From contig JAPJQL010000009.1 of the NCBI GenBank assembly GCA_030825115.1, positions 1 to 61,592 of the forward strand: DNA of 61,592 bases, read 5' to 3'. Position numbers and translations under genes: made by a program. Below are positions 42,742 to 52,020 of this stretch, piece by piece (position 1 is the first letter of the stretch; the number at the start of each line of letters is the position of its first letter). This DNA comes from Lachnospiraceae bacterium. Its GTDB lineage: Bacteria > Bacillota > Clostridia > Lachnospirales > Lachnospiraceae. The notes below the pieces were generated by a model, which had not been told where the DNA came from, searched no databases, and saw only the letters and a list, made by a program, of their open reading frames with translations.

Positions 42742-43611
42742 ATGGAAAAGCTGGAACAACAACTGATCAGGCTGCTTACAGACAGCAGATATGATACGAA
42801 TATCAGAAAGTCGGGAATCTACCGTTTTCCATCCAACTACCGGTTTGAGACCCATGCCCACGAGGAGTATGAAATCAACTATATCAATGCAGGAACCTGT
42901 ATTATGGAGGTGGATGGCAGCTACGTCCCGCTGAAGGCGGGGGAGTGCATCGTGATTGCGCCGGAGAGCGCCCACTGCTTTATGGTGGACCTGCAGAGAA
43001 CCTGCAAGATCACCCAGCTGGAACTGGTGATTCACTGCCCGGACGATTTGTCCGGTGGGCTTTCGTTTCCCGGTTTTTCGGAATCTTACCACCGCCTGCG
43101 GGAATGCGAGCATCTGCTGCCCCTGCTGGAGCGGATCTGCTATTACTGCCGGGCCGGGGAAAAGGAGGCGACGGGAGCGGTACAGATCGATTTGATGCTG
43201 CTTCAGCTCTATGCGCTCCTTTCTGAGTCAATCGAGAAAAAAAGAAACGGGGAGACTTCGGCGGAGGCAGACCGGGTCAGGCAGGTCATCGCGCATATCC
43301 ATGACAACCTGGACGGAACGCTAAACATCGAGCAGATGGCGCTGCAGTATGGGGTCAGCTCCCGCTATGTGCGGAAGTATTTTGAACAGCAGATGGGGAT
43401 GGGCTGTAATGAGTACATCACGATGCTGCGGATCGGAAAGGCCAAGCGCCTGTTGTGGAACCCTGACCTTTCGGTGACCGACGTGGCGTTGATGAGCGGA
43501 TTTTCCAGTTCCCAGTATTTTGGGAAGGTATTTCACCGCCAGACCGGGAGAACGCCGGCCGAGTACAGGCGGCAATGGCAGCAGGAGGAAAATAGCGAGC
43601 AATTTATATAA
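42742..43611 (+). CDS. AraC-family transcriptional regulator with N-terminal cupin
   Basis: 289 residues. The cupin sugar-sensing domain is at about 20-110 (ETHAHEEYEINYINAGTCIM). The paired helix-turn-helix at about 185-285 (IEQMALQYGVSSRYVRKYFE; VTDVALMSGFSSSQYFGKVF) ends in the family signature FHRQTGRTPAEYRR. It is the last gene of the oxidative sugar operon, 15 bp after the RraA gene and 98 bp before the importer. A shared box in front of the importer and of the large DUF5107 gene may be its target. Confidence 0.92.
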   Translation: MEKLEQQLIRLLTDSRYDTNIRKSGIYRFPSNYRFETHAHEEYEINYINAGTCIMEVDGSYVPLKAGECIVIAPESAHCFMVDLQRTCKITQLELVIHCPDDLSGGLSFPGFSESYHRLRECEHLLPLLERICYYCRAGEKEATGAVQIDLMLLQLYALLSESIEKKRNGETSAEADRVRQVIAHIHDNLDGTLNIEQMALQYGVSSRYVRKYFEQQMGMGCNEYITMLRIGKAKRLLWNPDLSVTDVALMSGFSSSQYFGKVFHRQTGRTPAEYRRQWQQEENSEQFI

Positions 43612-43618
43612 ATGCAAA

Positions 43619-43661
43619 GGCAATTTACCCTAATGTAATCAAGGGAGCGAAAAGCTATAAT
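43619..43661 (+). promoter_or_regulatory. Candidate AraC-regulated promoter of the arabinose-type importer
   Basis: GGCAA (43619-43623), 8 nt, AATGTAAT (43632-43639), then TATAAT (43656-43661). No good -35 is present. The same box with the same 24-bp distance to the -10 occurs at 48376-48418. Confidence 0.72.
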
Positions 43662-43709
43662 ATAGCTAAATAAAAGCATTGTCAGGAAAAAAGAAATGGA
43701 GGAGAGAGT

Positions 43710-45215
43710 ATGGGGGATGTGTTGGAATTTCGCAATATTTCCAAATATTTTCCGGGCGTGAAAGCATTGGACGATATCTGCTTTCAGGCGCACAGCGGTG
43801 AAGTGCTTGCGTTCCTTGGGGAGAACGGCGCCGGAAAATCCACACTGCTCAAGGTGCTCAACGGGGACTACCAGCCGGACCATGGAAAGTATCTGATCAA
43901 TGGGGTGGAGAAGCATTTCCATTCGCCTCATGAAGCGATCGAGGAAGGGATCAGCATTATCTATCAGGAGAGGCAGATCCTTCTGGAACTGTCCGTGGCG
44001 GAGAATATCTATCTGGGGCGGATGCCGGTCAATCGTTTTGGGGTGATCAATACCAAGAAAGCCAATGAGATGGCACAGAAGATTATTGACGATTTCGGGC
44101 TCCCGATCCGGCCGGGCGACAAGGTGAAGGATTTGAGTATCGCCTATCAGCAGATGGTGGAGATCATGAAGGCTTACAGCCGTGAGAATCTGAAGGTCAT
44201 CTGTTTTGACGAACCGACCGCAAGCCTGAGTGATTCCGAGATCGAGTGTCTGTTCACGATCATCGAGAAGCTGAAAAAAGAGGGCAAGATCATCATCTAT
44301 GTTTCTCACCGTATGGATGAGATCCAGAAGATCACAGACAAGGTGGCAATCTTTAAAGACGGAAGGTATGTGGATACAGTAGTGACCGGCAAAGTGCCGG
44401 AGGCAGAGATGATCAAAATGATGGTGGGGCGCGATCTGGGGGATATCTATAAAAACCTGGACCGGGACAAGACCATCGGGGACGTTCTTCTGGATGTCAG
44501 GAATGTCAGTTCCGATTATGTAAAGCCGACCTCATTTCAGCTTAGAAGGGGCGAGGTGCTTGGCTTTTCCGGTCTGGTAGGGGCGGGAAGGACAGAGCTG
44601 ATGCGCGCGATCATCGGCGCGGATACGATGCGAAGCGGCGAGGTGTACCTGGAAGGGGAAAAAATCGTCAACCATTCTCCCAAGGAAGCCAGGGAACACG
44701 GCATTGTGCTGGTGCCGGAGGACAGGAAAATGCAGGGAATCCTTGCAAACTTAAGTGTCAGTGAAAATATCAATATTTCCATGCTGGATGTAAATTCCAA
44801 CAGTCTCGGCATCGTGGACTCCAAAAAAGAAGCACAGACGGCAGAGGCGGGCATCCGGGACTTTAAGATCAAGACTCCGTCCCCGGACAAAAAGATCGTG
44901 GAGCTGTCGGGAGGAAACCAGCAGAAGTGTATTGTGGCGCGGTGGATCACCACAAATCCAAAGGTCCTCATCCTGGACGAGCCGACCAAGGGAATCGACG
45001 TGGGGGCCAAGTCTGAATTTTACCAGATGATATGCCAGTTTGCAAAACAGGGGTTAGGCGTGATCTTGGTATCCTCGGAGCTTCCGGAGATTATCGGTCT
45101 GTCGGACCGGATTATTGTAATGAAGTCATTGCAGATTGCCGGGGAGGTATCCCGTGAGGAAGCGACAGAAGGCAAGCTGCTCAGTCTTGGAATGATAGGA
45201 GAGAGTGACCGATGA
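43710..45215 (+). CDS. Sugar ABC transporter ATPase (RbsA/AraG type, two ABC domains)
   Basis: 501 residues, ATGGAGGAGAG site. The first ABC domain has Walker A GENGAGKST and DEPTASLSD. The second has a degenerate P-loop (GLVGAGRTELMRA) with LSGGNQQK and DEPTKGIDVGAKSE, as in all CUT2 monosaccharide importers. It overlaps the permease start by 4 bp (ATGA) and forms a complete CUT2 system with the two following genes. The binding protein resembles AraF, so a pentose or similar sugar is likely. Confidence 0.93.
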   Translation: MGDVLEFRNISKYFPGVKALDDICFQAHSGEVLAFLGENGAGKSTLLKVLNGDYQPDHGKYLINGVEKHFHSPHEAIEEGISIIYQERQILLELSVAENIYLGRMPVNRFGVINTKKANEMAQKIIDDFGLPIRPGDKVKDLSIAYQQMVEIMKAYSRENLKVICFDEPTASLSDSEIECLFTIIEKLKKEGKIIIYVSHRMDEIQKITDKVAIFKDGRYVDTVVTGKVPEAEMIKMMVGRDLGDIYKNLDRDKTIGDVLLDVRNVSSDYVKPTSFQLRRGEVLGFSGLVGAGRTELMRAIIGADTMRSGEVYLEGEKIVNHSPKEAREHGIVLVPEDRKMQGILANLSVSENINISMLDVNSNSLGIVDSKKEAQTAEAGIRDFKIKTPSPDKKIVELSGGNQQKCIVARWITTNPKVLILDEPTKGIDVGAKSEFYQMICQFAKQGLGVILVSSELPEIIGLSDRIIVMKSLQIAGEVSREEATEGKLLSLGMIGESDR

Positions 45216-46195
45216 AAAATTCAAAATGGAAAACATGGATAGGCGGGGACAAACTGGTGCTGATGGCTGCGATTGCAGTGGTATTTGTCCTGTTTACATC
45301 CCTCAATAAAAACTTTTTGACGATGACCAATATCATCAACCTGCTGGTGGCGGCGTCTCTGGTAGGGCTTGTGGCGATCGGGCATACATATCTCATCATT
45401 GCAGGGCAAAATGACTTGTCCCCCGGTTCCCTGGCGGCCCTGGCGGGCGTTATCGCAGCGCTTTTAGTGGGCAAAGGCATGAACTTTGGCCTTGCGATCA
45501 TCATCACACTTGCGGTATCGGCCTGTGTGGGCGTGTTCAACGCATGGATGGTCAACAAGATCCAGTTGGAGGCATTTATCGCGACCCTGGTCACCCAGTC
45601 CATCATCCGTGGATTTGCTTATATCCTCTGCGGAGGAAAGCCGGTGGCGATCAGCAACAAGAGCTTTATCCTGCTCGGTAAACTCAGGATTCTCAATATT
45701 CCGGTATCCGTGTGGATCATGATCATCGCTATCGCGGTATTTGGGTTTATCCTGGCAAAGACCAAGTTCGGGCGCAGCATCTATGCGATCGGCGGAAACA
45801 AGGACGCGGCAAGGCTTGCCGGTCTGAACCCGCAGCGGATCGTCCTGATCTGCTATGTCATGATGGGAATCCTCTGCGGTATCGGCGGTATCGTATTTGC
45901 GGCGCGGATGAATTCCGGTCAGCCGGCGGCCTGTGTCAACCTGGAGTTTGACGCCATCACGGCGGTTATCCTGGGCGGCGTATCCTTTGCAGGCGGCGTG
46001 GGGAGCATGGGCGGTACAGTGCTTGGCATCATCCTGATCCAGGCGTTCAATATGGGGCTTACGATGGTAAATGTACCGTCGTTCTGGCAGTATGTGGCGC
46101 GCGGCGGCCTGCTTTTGTTCGCACTGACCTCCGACTATATCAGAAAGAGAAACAGAGAAAAGAGCCTGCTTGCGGCAAGCATGAAGAATTCATAA
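45212..46195 (+). CDS. Sugar ABC transporter permease (RbsC/AraH type)
   Basis: 327 residues with about nine hydrophobic segments. The CUT2 permease signatures are AGQNDLSPGSLAALAG and YAIGGNKDAARLAGLNPQRI, with GAVxAARMNSGQP-type residues near 230. It starts within the ATPase stop codon and is followed by the binding protein 73 bp later. It forms the membrane channel of the monosaccharide importer. Confidence 0.93.
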   Translation: MKNSKWKTWIGGDKLVLMAAIAVVFVLFTSLNKNFLTMTNIINLLVAASLVGLVAIGHTYLIIAGQNDLSPGSLAALAGVIAALLVGKGMNFGLAIIITLAVSACVGVFNAWMVNKIQLEAFIATLVTQSIIRGFAYILCGGKPVAISNKSFILLGKLRILNIPVSVWIMIIAIAVFGFILAKTKFGRSIYAIGGNKDAARLAGLNPQRIVLICYVMMGILCGIGGIVFAARMNSGQPAACVNLEFDAITAVILGGVSFAGGVGSMGGTVLGIILIQAFNMGLTMVNVPSFWQYVARGGLLLFALTSDYIRKRNREKSLLAASMKNS

Positions 46196-46268
46196 TAAGA
46201 ACCTTGGCACGTCAGTGGCGTGTTTTGGAATAGCAAAACTATTAAGGAAAACAAGAGGAGGATCTACA

Positions 46269-47360
46269 ATGAAAAAAAGAAACGCAGCGTTATGGATGGC
46301 ACTGGCAATGACGGCATCTGCACTGGCAGGATGCAGCACCGGAGAACCGGCCCAGGCAACGACGGCAGCACCGGCAGCGCCGGCGGCGACAGAAGCGGCA
46401 GCCGATACGGCGGCGGAGAAGAACGATGAGGCTGCAGATGCGCCAGAAGAGAACCTTGTGGTATACGGCATCTATAAGGCCGGGGACCAGACCTGGTTTA
46501 TCGACGAGGGTGCAGCAGCGCAGAAAGCGGTAGAAGCGCTGGGCGGCGAGTTTATCTATGTCGATGCCAAGATGAGCCCGGAGGAGTATCTGAAGGCCAT
46601 CGACAATGCGGTGGCAAATAAGGCTTCCGGTATCGTAACCTGTATCCCGGACCAGACCATGTCCCAGGCGGCGGTCGACAAGGCAAACGAAGCAGGCATC
46701 CCGATCGTGGCAGCCGATGACGCGCTGCAGGATGCGGCAGGCAACAAGCTGGCTCCGTGGGTGGGGATCAACGCCTATGTGATCGGTGAGGCAAACGGTG
46801 AATGGCTGGCAAATTACGCCAATGAGAACAGTCTGGCGTCCGATCCGGAAGTCGGCATGCTGATCATGACGATGGATACCGTCTCCAGCTGTGTGCCGAG
46901 GGCAGAAGGCGAGTACGACAAATTTACCGAGCTTTGCCCGGAGTTTGACACCGCTAAGATCTTCAAGGCAGACTATGACGGAACGACCGATAAAGGCAAC
47001 ACCGCGGCTACGGCTGTCATCACGGCTCACCCGGAGATCAAGAAATGGCTCGTAACCGGTGCAAATGAAGAGGGCTGTATCGGTGCGGCGCGCGCACTGG
47101 AGAGCGCAGGTCTTGACGAGGCGGCCTGTGTCGTCGGTCTGGGCGCATACATGGCAAAGGATGAGTGGAACAACAAGGGAGCAGACGGAACCTGTGTAAA
47201 GGCAAGCGCATATTTCTCTGCTGATTCCGTAGGCGCTGGTTCTGTGGAAGTTCTGATGGATTTGATCGCCGGAAAAGAGCCGGTGATGGAGACGGCGGTA
47301 GACGCGATCGTGGTGACTCCGGAGACTTATAAGGAAGTGATGGGGGCTGCGGCTGAGTAA
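46269..47360 (+). CDS. Sugar-binding lipoprotein, arabinose-binding (AraF) type
   Basis: 363 residues from the ATG at 46269, with GAGGAGG upstream. The lipobox is ALAGC (Cys22), followed by an Ala/Thr/Pro linker up to about residue 55. The type I periplasmic-binding fold shows DQTWF, NKASGIVTCIPD, PIVAADD, HPEIKKWLVTGANEEGCIG and VVTPETYKE, an order recalling E. coli AraF. It is the last gene of the importer operon and captures the sugar outside the membrane. L-arabinose is the best guess; galactose or fucose cannot be excluded. Confidence 0.9.
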   Translation: MKKRNAALWMALAMTASALAGCSTGEPAQATTAAPAAPAATEAAADTAAEKNDEAADAPEENLVVYGIYKAGDQTWFIDEGAAAQKAVEALGGEFIYVDAKMSPEEYLKAIDNAVANKASGIVTCIPDQTMSQAAVDKANEAGIPIVAADDALQDAAGNKLAPWVGINAYVIGEANGEWLANYANENSLASDPEVGMLIMTMDTVSSCVPRAEGEYDKFTELCPEFDTAKIFKADYDGTTDKGNTAATAVITAHPEIKKWLVTGANEEGCIGAARALESAGLDEAACVVGLGAYMAKDEWNNKGADGTCVKASAYFSADSVGAGSVEVLMDLIAGKEPVMETAVDAIVVTPETYKEVMGAAAE

Positions 47361-47395
47361 AGAATAGGAAAAGAAGCGGCAATCCGCATGACAAT

Positions 47396-47433
47396 GAGAG
47401 CAAGGACCCTGACCGATCAGGGTCCTTGCTCTC
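47396..47433. terminator. Perfect 17-bp hairpin between convergent genes
   Basis: GAGAGCAAGGACCCTGA pairs fully with TCAGGGTCCTTGCTCTC around a CCGA loop. T tracts are lacking on both sides, but the position between convergent genes, overlapping the last codons of the minus-strand AraC gene, supports a termination role. Confidence 0.7.
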
Positions 47434-48292
47434 GTGATGTCTGGGGCTGCTCCCCCGACCGATAGTCCGACGGCGTCAGCCCTATCCATTTTTTGAAGGT
47501 CGTACAAAAGCTGCTCTCGTTGGAAAATCCGGTGCAAAAGCAGATTTCCTTTACCGAAACAGCAGAATTTTTCAGCAGGAATTTTGCCATGTTGATCCGC
47601 GCTGCAATCAGGTACTCGTGGGGCGTGAAGCCGGTTTCTTTTTTGAAAAGCCTGGTAAAATAGTAGGGGCTGAGGGATGCCCTTTTGGCAAGCATATCGA
47701 GTGTCAGGTTCTCGGTCAGGTGCTCGTTGATGTAGGCCACGGTCTCCTCGATGACATCAGACTGGCGGGAGTGGTCGGAGGGAAGGGACTGGCCGGTCAA
47801 CAGTTCCGTCAGTATCGTGGTGATGTACTGGGAGAGGAGGACGTCCTTCATGGTGGCATTGGTCCGGAAAAGCTGGTAGATCCGGTTCATGTATTTTTCA
47901 AATTTGTACGTGTCTTTGAGCGTAATAACAGGCGTTCCCTGGGCGGCGATCAGCTCGTAGTGCTGCCTTGCCATAGGACCGTCCAGATGAAGCCAGAGAA
48001 GCTCTCCGCCGCCGGAAGTCCCGTACACATGGGGGACATAACAGTCCAGCATGATGATCTGCCCCTCTCTTGCGGTATGGCGGACCCCGTTCCCTCCATC
48101 GACATAGAACTCTCCTTTCTTTACCAGAGCGGCAAGAAAGCTGTCATAGGCGCTGCGGGACAGGTGATAGCCCTGTTCATACCGGAAATAACCGACGCAT
48201 ACCGGGTAAAAAAATGTCCGGCGGACCAGTTCCCCGGCGGTGTGGATATAATAATCGGAATCTTTCAAAACACCTGGTTCATTTGTGTACAT
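47417..48292 (-). CDS. AraC-family transcriptional regulator
   Basis: 291 residues from the ATG at 48292, with AAGGAG upstream; an in-frame extension to 48346 is less likely. The N-terminal cupin-like domain (about 20-150) contains GQIIMLDCYVPHVYG. The C-terminal helix-turn-helix pair (LDMLAKRASLSPYYFTRLFK; VKEICFCTGFSNESSFCTTF) ends in WIGLTPSDYR. It is divergent from the large DUF5107-TPR gene and is an alternative candidate to the upstream AraC protein for binding the GGCAA-N8-AATGTAAT box. Confidence 0.92.
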   Translation of the reverse strand: MYTNEPGVLKDSDYYIHTAGELVRRTFFYPVCVGYFRYEQGYHLSRSAYDSFLAALVKKGEFYVDGGNGVRHTAREGQIIMLDCYVPHVYGTSGGGELLWLHLDGPMARQHYELIAAQGTPVITLKDTYKFEKYMNRIYQLFRTNATMKDVLLSQYITTILTELLTGQSLPSDHSRQSDVIEETVAYINEHLTENLTLDMLAKRASLSPYYFTRLFKKETGFTPHEYLIAARINMAKFLLKNSAVSVKEICFCTGFSNESSFCTTFKKWIGLTPSDYRSGEQPQTSREQGP

Positions 48293-48375
48293 AAGCACGC
48301 TCCTTCCTGTTGGGAATATTATAAAATGTCTGCAGGACAGAGTCAAGAAATGAGAGCAATTTTTTGAAATTTAAT

Positions 48376-48418
48376 GGCAAATAAAAGGAATGTAATTCAA
48401 TAAAAATAAGGATATAGT
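48376..48418 (+). promoter_or_regulatory. Candidate AraC-regulated promoter of the large DUF5107-TPR gene
   Basis: GGCAA (48376-48380), 8 nt, AATGTAAT (48389-48396), then TATAGT (48413-48418). Spacing is the same as at 43619-43661, and no -35 consensus is present. Confidence 0.72.
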
Positions 48419-48467
48419 TAAAATATGAAAAACACAATATTTTGCAATCATTGGAGGAGGTAGTAAG

Positions 48468-51400
48468 ATGCGGCAGGTATCGATATGGGAAGAGGAGATC
48501 GTGATTCCCACCTATGAGGCGGGGGAGGCGGAGCGCACTCCCATGTTTCTGGAAAAACGGGTATATCAGGGCAGCTCAGGCAAAATCTATCCCTATCCGG
48601 CGGTGGAGAAGATCAGCGACGAAAAGACGGATAAGACATATAAGGCGGTCTGGCTGGAAAATGAATACTTAAAGGTTATGGTGCTGCCGGAGCTGGGCGG
48701 AAGGATCCAGCGGGCTTATGATAAGACGAACGGATATGATTTTGTATATTATAACCATGTGATCAAACCTGCGCTTGTTGGGCTTGCAGGTCCGTGGATA
48801 TCCGGGGGGATTGAGTTCAACTGGCCCCAGCATCACCGGCCGACGACGTTTCTTCCTGTGGATTATACGATGAAGGAGCAGGAGGACGGAAGCTGCACCC
48901 TGTACATCCACGATGTGGACCAGATGTACGGCACTCAGGTGATGGCGGGTTTTACGCTGCACCCGGGGAAGGCATACATTGAGATAACGGGGCAGCTCTA
49001 TAACAGGACGTCCCTTCCCCAGACCTTTTTGTGGTGGGCAAACCCGGCGGTTCCGGTCAATGACGAAACCCAGTCCATCTTCCCGCCGGATGTCCATGCG
49101 GTGATGGACCACGGCAAGCGGGATGTCTCCCGGTTTCCGATCGCTACGGGAGTCTACTATAAATATGACTACAGCGAGGGCGTAGATATTTCCCGTTATA
49201 AAAACATCAAGGTGCCCACCTCCTATATGGCGGAAAAATCGAAGTATGACTTTGTGGGCGGTTATGATTATGGGCTGCGTGCCGGAATCCTGCATGTGGC
49301 AAATCACCACATCTCTCCCGGAAAGAAACAGTGGACCTGGGGCTGCGGCGACTTTGGAAAGGCCTGGGACCGGAACCTGACAGATGAGGATGGCCCATAT
49401 ATCGAGCTGATGACAGGTGTCTATACCGATAACCAGCCGGATTTCACCTGGCTGAAGCCATTTGAGGAAAAGACCTTTACCCAGTATTTTATGCCATATA
49501 AGGCGGTGGGAGAGGTGAAAAATGCCAGCATCGACGCGGCAGTGAACTTAAAGCTTCAGGACGGCGGGGTATACGTGTGCGTGTACGCGACGGGGCGTTT
49601 TGAGGACGCGCTGGTCCGGGTGAGCCTGGACGGTACGGTCGTTTCGGAAGAGAAGACGACGCTGTCTCCGACCGACATCTATGAGACTGTCCTTCCCATC
49701 CATGCAAAATCAGAGGAAGCCCTGGCGGTGGAAGTGGCGGCGGAGGGAAGGATCCTTGTAAGCTATCAGCCTGAAAAGCCTGAGATTCCGAAGATGCCAA
49801 GTCCTGCAGAGGCGGCAAAAGATCCGGAGGAGCTGATGACGAATGAAGAGCTGTATCTGACCGGTCTTCATATCGAGCAGTACCGCCATGCGACTTATCT
49901 GCCGGACCCGTATTATCTGGAAGGGCTGAAACGGGATGGGGGAGATATCCGGATCAACAATGCCTACGGCTGCCTGCTCATGCGGAGAGGACAGTTTGCA
50001 GAAGCCGAAGGCTGTTTCAGAAAAGCGCTGGAGCGGGCAGTCTGGAAGAATCCCAACCCATACGACAGTGAGCCGTATTACAATCTCGGACTGGCGCTTT
50101 TGTACCAGGGAAAAAGGGATGAGGCATACGATGCATTTTATAAGGCGACCTGGTCTTCGGCTCAGCAGGAGACGGCATTTTACTATCTCGCGGCAATCGA
50201 CGCCTGCAAAGGGGCGTATCAGGGAGCGCTGGAACTGGTGGAAAAAGGGCTTGTGAAAAACATCCATAACGTGAAGGCGAGAGGTCTGAAGGCATATCTT
50301 TTGCGGAAGCTGGGAAGGAAGGAAAAAGCCGCCGCCTGGGGACGGGAAAGCCTGGAGATTGACCATTTTGACTATGTTTCTATGGCGGAGCTGGCGCAGG
50401 TATCCGAAGACGGCAGCGAGCTGTGGGCGCAGATGCATGGACGGATGCGGGGATTTGCAGAAAATTATCTGCAGGCGGCGCGGGACTATGCGGAGTTTGG
50501 CGCATATGAGGAAGCGATTCGGATGCTTGCCTTTTGTATGGAAGACGGAAAAAAGCCGATGCCATATTATTATGCGGCATATTATACCGAACAGATGGGG
50601 CAGGACGGGAGATCACTGCTTGCAAAAGCGGAGGCGGCATGTTCTGATTACTGTTTCCCGAACAAATTGGAAGATATCATGGTCCTGGAATCCGCAATCC
50701 GGAAAAATCCCGAAGGGGCGAAGGCGTATTATTATCTGGGAAACCTGTACTACGACAAGCTTCAGCCTCAAAAGGCAGCCGGACTGTGGGAGACCTCCGT
50801 CGGGCTGGATGACGGATTTGCGATTGCGTGGAGGAACTTGTCCCTCGCTTACTATAATAAACTGGAGCAGCATGAGAAGGCGCGGACCGCGATGGAGCGG
50901 GCCTGGGAGCTGGAGCCGGACAACGCGCGCATCTTTTTGGAGCTGGACCAGTTATATAAGAAGCTTGGCATGAGCGCCGGGGACCGTCTTATGCGATATG
51001 AGGAGAACCGAGAGCTGATTGGGGAGCGGGATGATTTATATATCGAATATATTACCCTGTACAACCAGCTCGGCAGATATGACGAAGCTTATTCCCTGAT
51101 CATGGGACGCCGGTTCCATCCGTGGGAAGGCGGTGAAGGCAAGATCACGACCCAGTATACGGTAGCGCTTCTTGAGATGGCGCGGGCAGCCATGAAAGCA
51201 GAGGATTATGAACGGGCCGGGGATTATCTGAAACGGGCGCTTGTCTATCCGGAGAATCTGGGCGAAGGAAGGCTGGAAGGAACCAAGGACAACCACATCT
51301 ACTACCATCTGGGCTGTGTACTGGAACACCTGGGCGACAGGGAAGGGGCGGAGCGATGCTTTGCACTTGCATCGGTCGGGACGGAAGAACCGGCGGGTAT

Positions 51401-51767
51401 GATGTACTATTATGACCAGCCGGCCGATATGATCCTCTATCAGGGGCTGGCCTGCCGGAAGCTGAAACGGGCGGTGGAAGGCAAGGCAAGGTTCCATAAG
51501 CTGGTGGATTACGGGGAACGCCATATGTATGACCATATGAGGATTGAGTATTTTGCCGTATCCCTGCCCGACTTCCTGATCTTTGAAGAAAACCTGGATG
51601 AGAAGAACCGGGCGCACTGTCACTATCTGATCGGGCTTGGCTGCATGGGGCTTGGGGAGAAGGAGCGGGCCTATGCTTCCTTTGAGGAGGCGCTGCGCCT
51701 TGATCCGAACCATCTGAATGCACTGCGCTATCGGGAGTATGTAAGGGAAGAGGCGTTTGCATTCTGA
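48468..51767 (+). CDS. DUF5107 domain protein with long TPR array (long paralogue)
   Basis: 1099 residues, GGAGGAGG site, no signal peptide. DUF5107 occupies about 60-360 (LENEYLKVMVLPELGGRI, PWISGGIEFNWPQH, EGVDISRYKNI, WTWGCGDFGKAW). A small beta domain follows, then from about 480 to the end at least ten TPR-like repeats (YYNLGLALLYQGKRDEAYDA; YYYLGNLYYDKLQPQKAAGL). It is a paralogue of the protein encoded at 33524-35512 with a much longer TPR part. It shares a promoter box with the arabinose-type importer, so co-regulation with sugar uptake is likely. The role is unknown: glycan binding, or a mutarotase-fold enzyme on a protein scaffold. Confidence 0.8.
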   Translation: MRQVSIWEEEIVIPTYEAGEAERTPMFLEKRVYQGSSGKIYPYPAVEKISDEKTDKTYKAVWLENEYLKVMVLPELGGRIQRAYDKTNGYDFVYYNHVIKPALVGLAGPWISGGIEFNWPQHHRPTTFLPVDYTMKEQEDGSCTLYIHDVDQMYGTQVMAGFTLHPGKAYIEITGQLYNRTSLPQTFLWWANPAVPVNDETQSIFPPDVHAVMDHGKRDVSRFPIATGVYYKYDYSEGVDISRYKNIKVPTSYMAEKSKYDFVGGYDYGLRAGILHVANHHISPGKKQWTWGCGDFGKAWDRNLTDEDGPYIELMTGVYTDNQPDFTWLKPFEEKTFTQYFMPYKAVGEVKNASIDAAVNLKLQDGGVYVCVYATGRFEDALVRVSLDGTVVSEEKTTLSPTDIYETVLPIHAKSEEALAVEVAAEGRILVSYQPEKPEIPKMPSPAEAAKDPEELMTNEELYLTGLHIEQYRHATYLPDPYYLEGLKRDGGDIRINNAYGCLLMRRGQFAEAEGCFRKALERAVWKNPNPYDSEPYYNLGLALLYQGKRDEAYDAFYKATWSSAQQETAFYYLAAIDACKGAYQGALELVEKGLVKNIHNVKARGLKAYLLRKLGRKEKAAAWGRESLEIDHFDYVSMAELAQVSEDGSELWAQMHGRMRGFAENYLQAARDYAEFGAYEEAIRMLAFCMEDGKKPMPYYYAAYYTEQMGQDGRSLLAKAEAACSDYCFPNKLEDIMVLESAIRKNPEGAKAYYYLGNLYYDKLQPQKAAGLWETSVGLDDGFAIAWRNLSLAYYNKLEQHEKARTAMERAWELEPDNARIFLELDQLYKKLGMSAGDRLMRYEENRELIGERDDLYIEYITLYNQLGRYDEAYSLIMGRRFHPWEGGEGKITTQYTVALLEMARAAMKAEDYERAGDYLKRALVYPENLGEGRLEGTKDNHIYYHLGCVLEHLGDREGAERCFALASVGTEEPAGMMYYYDQPADMILYQGLACRKLKRAVEGKARFHKLVDYGERHMYDHMRIEYFAVSLPDFLIFEENLDEKNRAHCHYLIGLGCMGLGEKERAYASFEEALRLDPNHLNALRYREYVREEAFAF

Positions 51768-51799
51768 GAAGAGAGTACGGCTGCATCCGTTATAAAATG

Positions 51800-51832
51800 A
51801 AAAAACAGCGTCTGCCGGGGCGCTGTTTTTTC
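51800..51832 (+). terminator. Intrinsic terminator after the large DUF5107-TPR gene
   Basis: An 11-bp stem AAAAAACAGCG/CGCTGTTTTTT with a 10-nt loop. Confidence 0.88.
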
Positions 51833-51872
51833 TTAATAGAGAGGAGCAGCGCTGTAAAAATGAGAAAAATGG

Positions 51873-51901
51873 TTGAAAAACAAATTTCTGTATGGTAAAA
51901 T
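51873..51901 (+). promoter_or_regulatory. Promoter of the peptide/nickel-type ABC operon
   Basis: TTGAAA, a 17-bp spacer and TAAAAT, leaving a leader of about 110 nt before the binding-protein start. Confidence 0.75.
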
Positions 51902-52020
51902 TTTAAACATTAAGTAAAAGTCAGAAAACGAATGCAAAGGTGCAGACCAAGAGGGTATTGCGCCATTTTTGCTATTTAAGGCTGTATTTGGAATCTGGCG
52001 GGAAGAGGAGGAGCTTGATT

